From positions 1,798,001 to 1,862,000 of the forward strand of contig JBCAQO010000004.1 in assembly GCA_039111635.1 (NCBI GenBank): a stretch of 64,000 bases of DNA, given 5' to 3'. The stretch comes from Heterobasidion occidentale. Its lineage: Eukaryota > Basidiomycota > Agaricomycetes > Russulales > Bondarzewiaceae. Below the pieces are notes generated by a model that saw only the letters and a list, made by a program, of their open reading frames with translations, made no database searches and was not told the DNA's origin. The translations under genes were made by a program, and so were the position numbers. Positions 23,773-33,670 of the stretch are shown here, one piece after another; the first letter of the stretch is position 1; each line of letters opens with the position of its first letter.

Positions 23773-24873
23773 TCACACGCTACGGCTTTTGTATCTCCTA
23801 CTCGCATGTACATCCTGCCCCCTAGTCGTACACCGCCAGACAATAAACAAAAAAACAGTGCTCTCAATCCTCCATCCTCTCCTCCCCTCCCCACCTCCTA
23901 GCCTTACCCCGCCCGCACCCGCGCCCGCCTCCATAGCCTCCGCAAGCGCCCGCGTCTTCTCCAGCACCGCCGCGCGCATCTCGCCCCGCAGCACCACCGC
24001 ACCCTCGCACGCCGCCCGCAGCACATCCGCGAACCGGTCCACATGCAGCCGCGTCTCCATGCTCACCAGCGCCAGCCGCGGCTCCTGCTCCCGCTCCTTT
24101 CCCGTCCCCGTCCCACGCATCGACGCGGCGGGGCCAGGCGCGAGCGCCACGACGACGCTCGGCACGTCCGCCTCCTCGAGCGCGCTCAAATCGAGCAGCG
24201 CCCCGCCCGCCTCCTCTCGCGCCGCCGCGCCGGGGTGCGCGCCTGCAGACAGCGCGGCGGGGAGCCCGCGCATGGGCACGCCGGCGGCGGCGAGCGCGAG
24301 CGCGGCGGCGTTGGCGCACGCGGGGAGGACGCCGCCGTCTTGCTGGAGGACGTGCACGTGCACGTCGATCTGCGCGCGCGGGAAGAGCGCCGTGTGGATC
24401 GTGGCGTCGAGCACGCTTTTGAGCGTCGCGGCGAGCTCGAGCGCGCGTCTGCAGGGCGAGGCTTAGCTGAGTAAAAATAAAATAGAATAAAGGGAGGAGG
24501 GGGAGGGAGGCGGCGCGGAGGGGAGGGCAGGGAGGGACGGGACGCAACTTGTCGCCGCGCCCGCGGCGGCGGCGCTCGCCGGCGCTGAACGGCGCAAACG
24601 CGACGTCGACGACGACGAGCGCGCGGTCGTGCAGCGTCTGCGCGCGCACGCGGGCCTCGCGCGGGCCGAACACGGCCGCGCGGACGTGCGTGAGGCCGTG
24701 CGACACGGCGGCCGCCGTCCGCGCCCGCGTGGGCGGCGAGGTCGAACGCGGTCGCGCGCAGCTCGGCGGGGCGGCGCCCGTCGGAGCGGAAGCCGCCGTC
24801 GTTGAGGATCTCGATGCGCGAGCTCTGCGTGGGGTTAGAGGCGCGGCAGGGGCAAAAGCGACGGGCGTACCAT
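23773..24873 (-). CDS. SKI6: Exosome core subunit Rrp41 (RNase PH-like), frame lesion near 24,717
   Basis: Rrp41 is one of the six PH-ring subunits of the RNA exosome. The start codon at 24,873 is followed at once by a 46-nt intron (24,825-24,870), giving M|SSRIEILNDGGFRSDGRRP. Next comes AELRATAFDLAAHAGADG. At GGCGGCCGCCGTG near 24,717 one extra base is needed to continue as AVSHGLTHVRAAVFGPREAR, RAQTLHDRALVVVDV and FAPFSAGERRRRGRGDK. A second intron (donor GTTGCG) leads to RALELAATLKSVLDATI, FPRAQIDVHVHVLQQDGG, ETRLHVDRFADVLRAA and ALAEAMEAGAG. The C-terminus is uncertain: the frame runs on to 23,773, but a GTAAGG donor after GAGAGG may start a last intron. The lesion in an essential, otherwise intact gene is probably an assembly error. 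Confidence 0.85.
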
Positions 24874-25039
24874 TGTTTTTAGGGGTGTTGTGGCGGGAGG
24901 TGGAGTGGAGGGAGGAAGAGCGGGGGCACGTGCACTGGCGGGGCGTCGGCGACGACGATGCGACTTGCTTATTATTAGGTCCCCGTCTTATCTATCGAAT
25001 ATTTATTGCCCTCGCCCTCGTCCACACTGCACTGCCGCG
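24874..25039. promoter_or_regulatory. Divergent promoter SKI6 / NPT1
   Basis: 166 bp between the two ATGs, flanked by genes transcribed away from it. AT-rich stretches (TTATTATTAGG, AATATTTATTG) near 24,970-25,010 stand out from the GC-rich surroundings. Confidence 0.55.
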
Positions 25040-27347
25040 ATGGACGCGGACGTGCTCCCGCGCTCGCTGCTCGACACGGATCTCTACAAGGTCCATTCAC
25101 TCGTTCATTCCGCCCGCAGACACCCGCTGACATCCCCGCCCCCGCCCCCGCGCGCGCACAGCTCACGATGCAGCAGGCCGTGCTGCACACCTTCCCCGCC
25201 GCGCGCGCCACATACCGCTTCACGCACCGCGACCCCGCCGCCCTCTTCACGCGCGCCTGCGCCGCCCGCCTCGCGCGCTCCGTCTCCCGTGCGTCCCCCC
25301 CCCCCTTCCCCCTCTCCGTCCCCTCGCGCGCGTCTTCCTCCGCACCGCGGCCCAGAGCTCTGAGCCCCCGCGCGCCACGCTACAGGCTTCTCCGAGCTCG
25401 CGCTGACCCCCGCCGAGCGCGCGTGGCTCGCGCACGCGTGCCCGTACCTCACACCCGCCTACCTCGCCTACCTCGCCGCCTACCGCTTCGACCCCGCCCA
25501 GGTCTCCGTTTCCTTCGTCCCTGCCTCCCCTGCCTCCCCCACCTCCCCCGCCCCCGTCGACCCCGCCGCCGATGCGGACGGCGACGCGGACGGGGGCGGG
25601 GACGGGGACCCCGACGAGCGCGGGCGCATCGAGATCGCCGCCGCGGGGCCCTGGGTCGACGCCATATGCTGGGAGGTCCCGCTCATGGCGACCCTCAGCG
25701 AGATATACTACCGCACGGCCGACACGGACTGGTCCCTCGACGGCCAGGACGGTGCGTTACTCCCCTTCCTCCCTTCCTCCCTTCCTCCCTCCATCCTTTC
25801 CTCCCTCATTCCTTTTTTTTCTACCTTTTTTGATTTTTTCGATTTTTTGATTTTTGATGTCTGCGCTTCGCGGCGACACGCGGGGACCGCACAGAGCTGG
25901 CGTACGACAAGGCGCGGCGCCTCCTTGCGGCAGGGTGCGTCGTCAGCGAGTTCGGCACGCGCAGGCGCCGCGCGTTTGACGTGCAGGACACCGTCGTCGC
26001 CGCCTTCGTGCGCGCCCAGCGCGACCTCGCCGCCGCCGCCGACCTCAACGCAGGCGCAGGCGCAGGGACCGGGAAACTCGCGGGGACATCGAACGTACGT
26101 GCGGGCGTGCGGGCGTGCGGGCGCGCGCGCCGCCCTGTGGTGGACTTGGCTCTGGATCGTGGATGCTGAATCGTGTGACAGGTGTATCTCGCGATGAAGC
26201 ATGGTATAGCGCCGATCGGGACCATCGCGCAGTGCGTCCCTCCATCCCCGTCCCTCACCCCCGCTCTCCCGTCTCCCGCCCGCCCCTTTCTCGCCGAACA
26301 TGCATGCTCACCCGCGTTTCCCCCTCCCAGCGAGTGGGTCATGGGCGTACGTCGCGCCGCGCTGCGCTCGAGCCTCCTCCCCGCTGACCTCTGCCCTCCC
26401 CGCTGACCTCTCCCCTCTGCCCTCTGACCCGCCCGCCGACCGCACGCCCCCCGCCGCAGGTCGCCGCCCTCCGTGGGTACGCCCACGCCAACGCGACCGC
26501 GATGGACCTCTGGGAGCGCGTGTACCCCGACGCGCTGCTCGTCGCGCTCACCGACACGTTCTCCTCCGACGTCTTCTTCGAGGTACGCCGTCTCCCCTCC
26601 CCTCCTCACAATCCCCCTCCCCTCCCCTCCCTCCCTCTCTCGTCCTCTTTCCTTACAATCATCCTCTCACCCCTCTCGCCGCCCCCGCCCCGCTCACCAA
26701 CCGCCACCCACCACGCAGGACTTCACGCGCGACCCCGCCCGCGCCCGGCGCTGGCGCGGCCTGCGCCAGGACTCGGGCGACCCGCACGCCTTCGCCGCGC
26801 GCGCGCGCGCGGCGTACGCGCGGGCAGGCGTCGACCACCGCGGGAAGACGATCGTGTACTCGGACGCGCTCGACGTCGACAAGGCGCTCGCGCTGCGCGC
26901 GGCGTGCGCGGCGGAGGGGTTTGCGCGTGCGTGCTTCCGCCTTGGCCGTCGTCGTCGTCGATGACGTTGACATTTGTTGACGATGGCGGGGTTCAGCGTC
27001 GTTCGGGATCGGGACGTTCCTGACGAACGACTTTTGCACCGCGTCGGGCGGCGCGCGGCGGGTGCGCAGCCGCGCGCTGAATATGGTGATCAAGCTCGCG
27101 TCTGTGGACGGCGTGCCGTGCGTCAAGCTCAGCGACGACCCCTCCAAGGCGAGTCCCGCCCCCTCTCTCCCTTGTCCCTTTGTTTCCCATGTTTTCGTTG
27201 TTTTCCTCGTTTCGTTTGTTTCGTCTGTTTCTGTTGATTTACGCGCCCGCTCGCTTCGCTGTGCTGACCGCGTCGACGCCGGGCGTGCAGAATACCGGGG
27301 ACCGGGAGACGGTCGCGCGGGTCAAGGAGCTGTATGGGCTGCCGTAG
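25040..27347 (+). CDS. NPT1: Nicotinate phosphoribosyltransferase
   Basis: It converts nicotinate and PRPP to nicotinate mononucleotide in NAD salvage (Preiss-Handler pathway). The start at 25,040 reads MDADVLPRSLLDTDLYK, spliced to LTMQQAVLHTFP, ATYRFTHRD and FSELALTPAERAWL. Next come PWVDAICWEVPLMATLSEIY, CVVSEFGTRRRRAFDVQD, GTSNVYLAMKHGIAPIGTIA and HEWVMG, whose His is the residue phosphorylated in this family. Then come RGYAHANATAMDLWE, TDTFSSDVFFEDF, GLRQDSGDPHAF, TIVYSDALDVDKAL, GIGTFLTNDF, NMVIKLASVDGVPCVKLSDD and the end VKELYGLP. A low-complexity Asp/Gly insert follows FVPASPASP. About nine introns, several with pyrimidine-rich or GCGG repeats. Confidence 0.95.
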
Positions 27348-27442
27348 TGGCTAGGCGGTCGTGGAGCCTGGGCTTGCATGCTCTGAAATTGACGTCGGCG
27401 TTGGCGTCGGGAGGCCATCGCGTGCTGGACGATGTAGACTTT

Positions 27443-27480
27443 CTTGTTGTTGTTGTTGCTGCTGCTGCTGTTGTTGTTGT
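27443..27480. repeat. TTG/CTG trinucleotide microsatellite
   Basis: A run of TTG units, then CTG units, then TTG units just downstream of the NPT1 stop, probably in its 3' untranslated region. Confidence 0.8.
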
Positions 27481-28171
27481 GCGATCACTCTGTATTCGTC
27501 GCTCGTCCGCGGGTCTCGCGGTTTCAATAGATGGGATGATGTTCCATGTTATGTAGCTTTTAGCGGCGAGTGTGAGCTTGCGTTTGGAACTGCAGCAGTC
27601 GGATCGAGTGCGCTATTCGGTTGCCTATTCTGGAGGCCCCGTGACGCAGAACCCAGTAGGAACTTGCTGCATCGAAGAGCATCAGGCAACCTCCTGGACG
27701 CTTTCGAGTCCAAGCGTTCGTCGGAAGGTGAGCACACCGGCTGAAACTAAAGCACTGAGCTGCAGGCATAATTTCGTGTCAATTCATCGCGGGATCGAAG
27801 GGCCCGGGCCGACGGAATGACTATTGACGGGAACCAGCGCATCTCTCTCAGGCTCTTTCCCTCTCAGATGCTACTGTCAATCATACCACAGCCCCTCGAG
27901 CGCAACCTGTTCCCGTCTGGCTGCCATTTTCACGGTTGTGATTAGATGCTACATGTTCCTTTCCAAGTCCATGAACTCAGCATCATCTCTCCCAATGGAC
28001 AGTGTATTTCCCTTCATGATTCATGCTCCCGCATCCAAAACACAAGGCACTGATGCTTCCTAGGACCTACACATCACGTCGCGACATTTTGAGCACGCGT
28101 TCCAAACTTGCTCAGGTAGATACCATCTTGGTTGCATCTGATGCGCGAACTGCACCTCATTCGATCTCATA

Positions 28172-28204
28172 AAGGTGGCTAGTATAGGCTATACTAGCCA
28201 CCTT
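28172..28204. repeat. Perfect 15-bp inverted repeat with 3-nt loop
   Basis: AAGGTGGCTAGTATA, a GGC spacer, and its exact reverse complement TATACTAGCCACCTT lie 97 bp upstream of the ATG of the next gene. It could form a hairpin or cruciform, or bind a dimeric regulator. Confidence 0.85.
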
Positions 28205-28300
28205 CTCTGTCTCCCTTCTTTCCTCAATGTGCTCATTGAAGTCCCAAGCGGCCACTCCCACAACCATTTCGATCACTGTCAACCCAGCATCAACTCATTT

Positions 28301-29762
28301 ATGTCTTTCCTTGGGCTACCACCGTCGGTAGCGCGCTTTTGCTTCCTGCTCTCATCCTTCCTCCGTTTCTCTTGTACAGCTGCGAAGCTCGTCAATGTCA
28401 CGATCGACGACTTGGGCAAAGATCCAGTGACCGGCGCCCTGGTCCAATATCTACCCAACTCTACTTTTTGGCATGGCTCTGCAGAGACTTGTAACACATG
28501 CGCAGCGCATCCCGATCCAGCACAGGCATTTGATGGCACTTGGCATGATTCTGCCTTCGATCCAGCTTCGAGCAATACAGTGACTGGTGCATATGTTCCG
28601 TTCACTGGTGCGTCGTGCGTGATTGCTACTTGCGGCCGTTTCAATCTAAGCCAAGTTTTCTCCATGAATCAGGCACCGCAATCTATGTTTTTTGCATCAT
28701 CGCACACACCTCTTCTTCACCTGATGGGAATACCGATCTGCAGTTCTTTATTGACAGTCAACTTGTAGGGGAATACCGACTACAGCCCACTGGCAGCACC
28801 ATCTACGACTATAATGTCCCTGTATACGTGAACGAATCCCTCGCAAATGGGCTCCACAATCTCACGATACAGAATGGTCAGATTGGTGGTCTGTTTTCTT
28901 TGATACTGCTAGACAAGATCATGTACAGGTAAGCGTTCACGATCTTGGGATCGACAGGTCTACGCAAGTCACTAGCATTCGCTGATTGCAGTTGAATCGA
29001 AGTCAGGATGATGGTCAAGTTGTATCAAGCACCGTCGGTTCTGCATCCCCCGCAAGCACTGACACTTCGGCCACTTCGAATTCTTCCAAATCCGTCAGCC
29101 ACGCACCTATCATTGGTGGAGCTGTTGGTGGACTCGCATTCATCCTCGCCCTTGGAGGACTCTTCAGTTTTCTCCGTCGCCGAAGACAACAACCATACTC
29201 TCGAAACACCGGCAACTTCCCGGTTGACGAAGGCCCATATCTAAGTTCTGGTCCCTCCTCACGATTATTGTCCCAAGCATCTCGCCACAGGCCATCCCTT
29301 GCCGACCCATTCCGCATCGACCCAATGCTCCCAGACACCTACACACCTCCACCGGGTCCCTCAACGCTTCCTCGTCCATTCACATCCACAGATGCTCCCA
29401 TATCTTTTACAATTCCCTCCACAATCCATTCAGGCTCACATCATGGCGAAGGTCATCCCACTGCCGACTCCACGTTGCGGAGTCCCGCTATTTCGAGTTC
29501 CTGGCCGTCCGCGTCAGACGCGCGTAGACCTAACGCGCGAAGCGGCGCGAGCCTGGCGTCTACTTCGACGCCTGCAGCAGCACTTCCGTCGCCTCCGCGA
29601 CAACGGCCGCTGCGGGTGTTCACGCGGAAACGGCCTCGCCCACACAATGAGATTGGTGCTGCTACAGAGGATCCAGAGGCACCGCCCGCGTACGAGGACA
29701 TTGATCGCAGGGACAACTCTGCGCGAGTGGGCCAAGCCCCGCTGACCAGGAGAGTCATATAG
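28301..29762 (+). CDS. Type I single-pass membrane protein (fungal cell-surface family)
   Basis: The ATG at 28,301 begins MSFLGLPPSVARFCFLLSSF, a signal peptide. The extracellular part starts VNVTIDDLGKDPVTGALVQY and has CNTCAAHPDPAQAFDGTWHD, then after an intron (about 28,608-28,672) GTAIYVFCIIAH, FFIDSQLVGEY and YDYNVPVYVNESLANG. A second intron (about 28,929-29,005) joins MY to SQDDGQVVSST and a Ser/Thr-rich stalk. The membrane span is IIGGAVGGLAFILALGGLFSFL, followed by RRRRQQ. The cytosolic tail is Pro/Ser-rich with an APPAYEDI motif. I know this arrangement as a common uncharacterised surface-protein family in Agaricomycetes; a wall-sensor role is inference. Confidence 0.78.
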
Positions 29763-30684
29763 TTCAAGAAGTCGCAGAGATCGTCTGTATATCTTGATAT
29801 TGGAGTACCTGTCGCATGAAGTGATAAACCATTTTGGAAAGCTGATTTTTGTCTGAAATCGCACAAATTAACACTTGTTGTGCGAGCGCGACGCAAAGGG
29901 ATCCTGTGATGCAGCTATTTGGCGATACTGCTCTTTTAGATACTGCTTTATTTCTCGCATCACGCGTCTAACACGTCGTTTCCGGAACCACCATCTGAAA
30001 TGAGTACATGTGTTAGAATGCGTGTCACCATCAAGGGCGCAGGCTAGCTTCAGCTGCCCGTCGAGTTCTCGTCTCAGCATTTCGTTGTTTGCGCCTACGT
30101 CACCGTGATAGAGCGTCTTGATTCGAAAGGCATTGTCAGAGGTGACGTACGGCTTTGCACAGGTATATTATGATTCATCTGCTCCATCCTGAAGAAGTGA
30201 GTTTGTTGTGCCAGCAAGTTCTCAAGCTGAGTCCTGCAATTGCACCTAATTCTGATATTATTTCCTGTTGAACGTCCTCCAAGGAGCTTGCATGTGTCTA
30301 GTTGTGTGGGATGTTTGGGGCATTGGGGGAAGGAAAAGATGAATGCATGCCTCTAGAGGTTGGCATCTGATGCTGAATGTGTGATGTATGCATTTATTAG
30401 CGCAAAACTTCACTGTCCGGATCTGCAAATGGACGACTTGTTCTCAGACAATATGAACCTTTGCCGTATCTAGGTCTACACAGTGAACCTCGTGACAAAC
30501 GCGTTCAATCTATCGTGAAGAGGTGAGCAGCTCCGAAAAGCATGTTTCAGAGAAGGAAACGCGCACAGTAGGGCAAGTCCGCTCTACGCATCAACACGAA
30601 GGCAAACGACCCCAACGCACTGTCCCGGCAGCACCGTCAGCGAGTGCACAGTAGACTTCACGGCCAAGACGGAATCACACACGA
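29763..30684. other. Intergenic, with a possible small coiled-coil gene on the minus strand
   Basis: On the minus strand between about 30,300 and 29,868, several short frames look protein-like: SSLEDVQQEIISELG, TQLENLLAQQTHFFRMEQMN, NNEMLRRELDGQLKLACALD, and after TTTCAG RWWFRKRRVRRVMREIKQYL. Joining them needs at least one frame change, so it is either a gene whose introns I cannot resolve or a remnant. The rest is spacer. Confidence 0.3.
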
Positions 30685-31061
30685 TTAATGGGTCAGATAC
30701 AGCCGCCCCTTCTCTCTCCTCCGCGCCAGGATCTTCCGCCCGCCCACGCTCCTCTTCCTCGCGAGGAAACCATGCCGCCGTTTCCGAACGCGCTGCGACG
30801 GCTGGTACTCATTGCCCCGTGCGCGGAAGCGCACTTGCTGCGCCAGTGGCGTAAAAAATGGCGACGCGTGCGCGGTGCCCAGCAACGAGGGCACAATGGG
30901 CCCGAGGAAAGCAGAAGGGGACCGTTGGAAAATAGACGATGGGAACAGGTGTGATGACGAGGCCTTGAGCAAGGGAGGCACGAGCGGTGCGGCGATGTCC
31001 GCTGGAACGTGGCGGGGATGCTGGCGAGAAGGCGCGACAGTTGGGGAGGCAGACGAGGCAT
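30685..31061 (-). CDS. MRPL34: Mitochondrial ribosomal protein bL34m, 5' frame unresolved
   Basis: The C-terminal [40 protein letters not shown] and LYLTH are diagnostic of the bacterial-type L34 protein of the large mitochondrial ribosomal subunit. Upstream in the same frame lies a Ser/Pro-rich stretch ([20 protein letters not shown]), but that frame has no ATG. The only suitable ATG, at 31,061, opens the neighbouring frame as [19 protein letters not shown], a convincing mitochondrial presequence. A one-base lesion or an unseen intron must join them. It follows the Alba-domain gene on the same strand with only about 60 bp between stop and ATG. Confidence 0.8.
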
Positions 31062-31122
31062 ATTGCGTGGACACCGTACAGAGCCTTTGCAAGTCGAAGT
31101 GAAGTATTTAGGCTAACTACGC

Positions 31123-32119
31123 TTAGTCATCCTCTGCCCTCTCGGTTTGTTTCTTCAATCGCTTCTTCAGCCTTCCCCTCGCCGACTTGGTCAGTTTTCG
31201 CTTCATTGGCCGCTGGTACCTGTGGAATTTGGTCTTCAACATGCGTCGTTCCTCCAACTTCCCAATCAAAGGCTCACGTTGCACCGTTCCCGCCTAAGCT
31301 CGGGATTTCTTGCCGGCATAGGGTCACCTTCATGTATGCCGTCCTTTTCTCCCTCACACTTCAACGTGTTCAGTCAGCCCGTACCGTCAAAAGCAGTGGG
31401 CACTCTCACACTCACTTTTTCGTCCCTCCCAATGCCGAAATCAACTCACTCGCCGATCTTCCGCACTCTGTTCTTGGATCGGATCGTTCCATTCATCCAT
31501 GTCCTCCAGACAACCGATCTCATTGTATTGGTGCAATCCCTCCATACCCGGCCACATCTTCTCGTTCATCATCTTCAAATACTCTCGCTTGATGATCTCC
31601 ACGACGGAGATAAGCCGAGGGATCGTCGTGGTCGGAAGAGAAACGTTTCTCGTGGGTCCCGGTTTGGACGTAGCAGGCACTTGCGCGTTTGTCTCGTCCG
31701 TAACCTCTTTAGTAGTCGGTTCTGTTTCTGCAGCTACCTGCTTGATGGGCAGAGTATGCAATACCAGTGCTTTTGCCTCATTCGCCTAACGTGAAATATA
31801 CAATGTTTGAGTCAAATAAGGTACCACGACAAGAGACCCGGCACACCTCGAAGAACTGAAGCGCAAAGTCCACCCATGCTTTGATTTTACCGTGGTTCGT
31901 TATGCGCATCTCATGAAAGTCATAAGCGGGCTCCGTGGCTTCATTGGACACTGCCGGGGAACCGCGGATGCCATGGAACGGGTTGGACGATACCTTGGAG
32001 CAATGCGCTCCGCCGGCGTGCGCGTTGTGGGTCCGGAAAGCAAGAGGCACTTGATGCATGCGCCTGCTGCAGTGGCAGTCGCGACTTGGCTGAATCTCGA
32101 TCGTCTTGTTTGTCCCCAT
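31123..32119 (-). CDS. Alba-domain nucleic-acid-binding protein
   Basis: Alba-fold proteins bind RNA or DNA; relatives include RNase P/MRP subunits. The reading EMRITNHGKIKAWVDFALQF, then (after a 60-nt intron, about 31,788-31,847) EAKALVLHTLPI, TIPRLISVVEIIKREYLKMM, GLHQYNEIGCLEDM, TAYMKVTLCRQEIPSLGG and, across an intron with donor GTGAGC, the basic tail YQRPMKRKLTKSARGRLKKR agrees with the form of this family I know from basidiomycetes. The stretch between QSAEDRR and AYMKVT is unclear: joining them needs a weak GAG acceptor or a frame lesion. The start is also uncertain; I used ATG 32,119 (MGTNKTIEI), but a shorter form or an extra intron is possible. Confidence 0.7.
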
Positions 32120-32362
32120 GCCTCTCAGAATCTATGTTCCATTCTCTCCGTTGGCACTCATTTCCTTGTTATGTGGGTGTCCCTTCCGCTTCAGTCATCG
32201 ACATCTTCGATTTATAAAGCGTCAGTGACACAAATCATGTTTGTATCTGCCCCAATCACGCAACATCTGCATCCACTGTGAGAAGATAGGCGAGTCCTGT
32301 GGGATACCGATTGTTCAACAACGGTTTCTCGTGCTAACAGCCATCATACTCGATAGTTCACC
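32120..32362. promoter_or_regulatory. Divergent promoter of the Alba and hydrolase genes
   Basis: 243 bp between two divergently oriented ATGs; no recognised TATA box beyond a TTTATAAAG near 32,211. Confidence 0.45.
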
Positions 32363-33550
32363 ATGTCTACCCCGATCGTAAAGAAGACGTACAACGCCGG
32401 AGGCCTTCTCGTCCACATCTACTCCAAGCCCGACCTGCTCTCTGACTCTGGGGCCTCAAAGGAGATCGCAGCTCTCTTCCTTCTTCATGGAAGGACAGGT
32501 TCCGCAGACGATCCCTACATTAGAGGGACTGCGCAATCCGCCTTCGACTGGGCAGAACAACACCCTGGTCAGCAGCGCGATTTCATCGTGATCGCCTTCG
32601 TGAGCAGTCCTTATTTCCCTCGCACTCGCGCCCATCTCCCAGGGCACCACCAGTTGTCAGGCTTATATCTTTGTTAACATTGGGTCATAGGACCACCGTA
32701 ATCACGGACATAGACTGGTCGATGCACTCGGTAACAAGGCATGGAAGAAAGACCAGAAATCGGAGGATCACAATGAGCGCCATGCGCAAGTATCGCGTTT
32801 CCTCCACTATTCCGAAAATCGGACCAATGCTCATTTGCCTCGGTTTCGTCTCCAGAGTTGACATGTATGCCATTCAGAGTAATTATTCGCCGCATCGTGT
32901 ACCGCCTACTTTTGTTGACGTTTTCGCAGCCGGGACAGCCAGGGATGTATCATTCTTGATCGACTTCCTCCCCTCATATGTAATTCCACGCGACGAGCGC
33001 ACCATCGTCGAATGGGTCGTTGCGGGCATCAGCCTCGGTGGGCACTCAACCTGGATCGCCCTCAAGAACGGTACGTCTACTCTACTTCCTCCATCTATAA
33101 TCGAAGAGACCAGGCGCCCAAACTTCTTCTATGCGCAGATCCACGCGTGAAGATCGGTATTCCCGTCATCGGATGCCCCGACTACCTCGCCCTCCTCCCA
33201 TCGCGTGCCGAACACGCTGGAGTCACTCTCAGCCCGCCATATGTCCCCGCCTCTCTCCTCTCCCTCATACGGCGAGAAGACCCTGCAGCTGTGTCCATCC
33301 GCGCCTCCGAGGCCTCTGCAAACCCTTTCCTCGTTAAGAAGATCCTGGTTCTGTCCGGCGCGGCCGACAAACTTGTCCCGTGGGCTGCGTCGAAGGAGTT
33401 CGTGGAGGCACTCCATGTGGGTGAGAGTGGACGAAGAAGGTCATGCTTGAGGAGGGTGCAGGGCATGAGTATACAGATAAGATGAAGGCTGAACTTGTCA
33501 AGTTCTTCTGGGAGGAGGCGTTGGTGACCGATCCGAAGCCAGCTCTATGA
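32363..33550 (+). CDS. Alpha/beta hydrolase (esterase/peptidase-like), frame lesion near 33,431
   Basis: The start reads MSTPIVKKTYNAGGLLVHIY. The fold is clear: AALFLLHGRTGSADDPYI (oxyanion-side HG), DHRNHGHRLVDALGNKAW, VSFLIDFLPSYVI, VAGISLGGHSTWIAL (nucleophile elbow G-I-S-L-G), VKIGIPVIGCPDYLALL, KKILVLSGAADKLVPW (acid loop) and, in another frame, LEEGAGHEYTDKM with the expected catalytic His. In the frame followed from the start, translation stops at 33,485 without the His. One missing base in GGACGAAGAAGG near 33,431 restores KKVMLEEGAGHEYTDKMK through KPAL at 33,550. Introns follow IVIAF, precede the FLIDFL exon, and follow IALKN. It may be a working gene with an assembly error or a recently broken one. 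Substrate unknown. Confidence 0.75.
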
Positions 33551-33670
33551 GTGGCATTATGGTGCAAGTGATTTGGAAACTTGGCGTGTGCATTTGTAAC
33601 AATATTTCTTGCTTATGTATCCAGAACTCCAACTGATCTATGAGTCTCGAAAGGCAAGACACGTTCGCAT

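Larger units (their letters stand above)
27348..28300. other. Intergenic with microsatellite and a perfect inverted repeat
   Basis: No gene seen. It contains the TTG/CTG repeat at 27,443-27,480 and the palindrome at 28,172-28,204 listed separately. The right part is the promoter of the membrane-protein gene. Confidence 0.55.
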
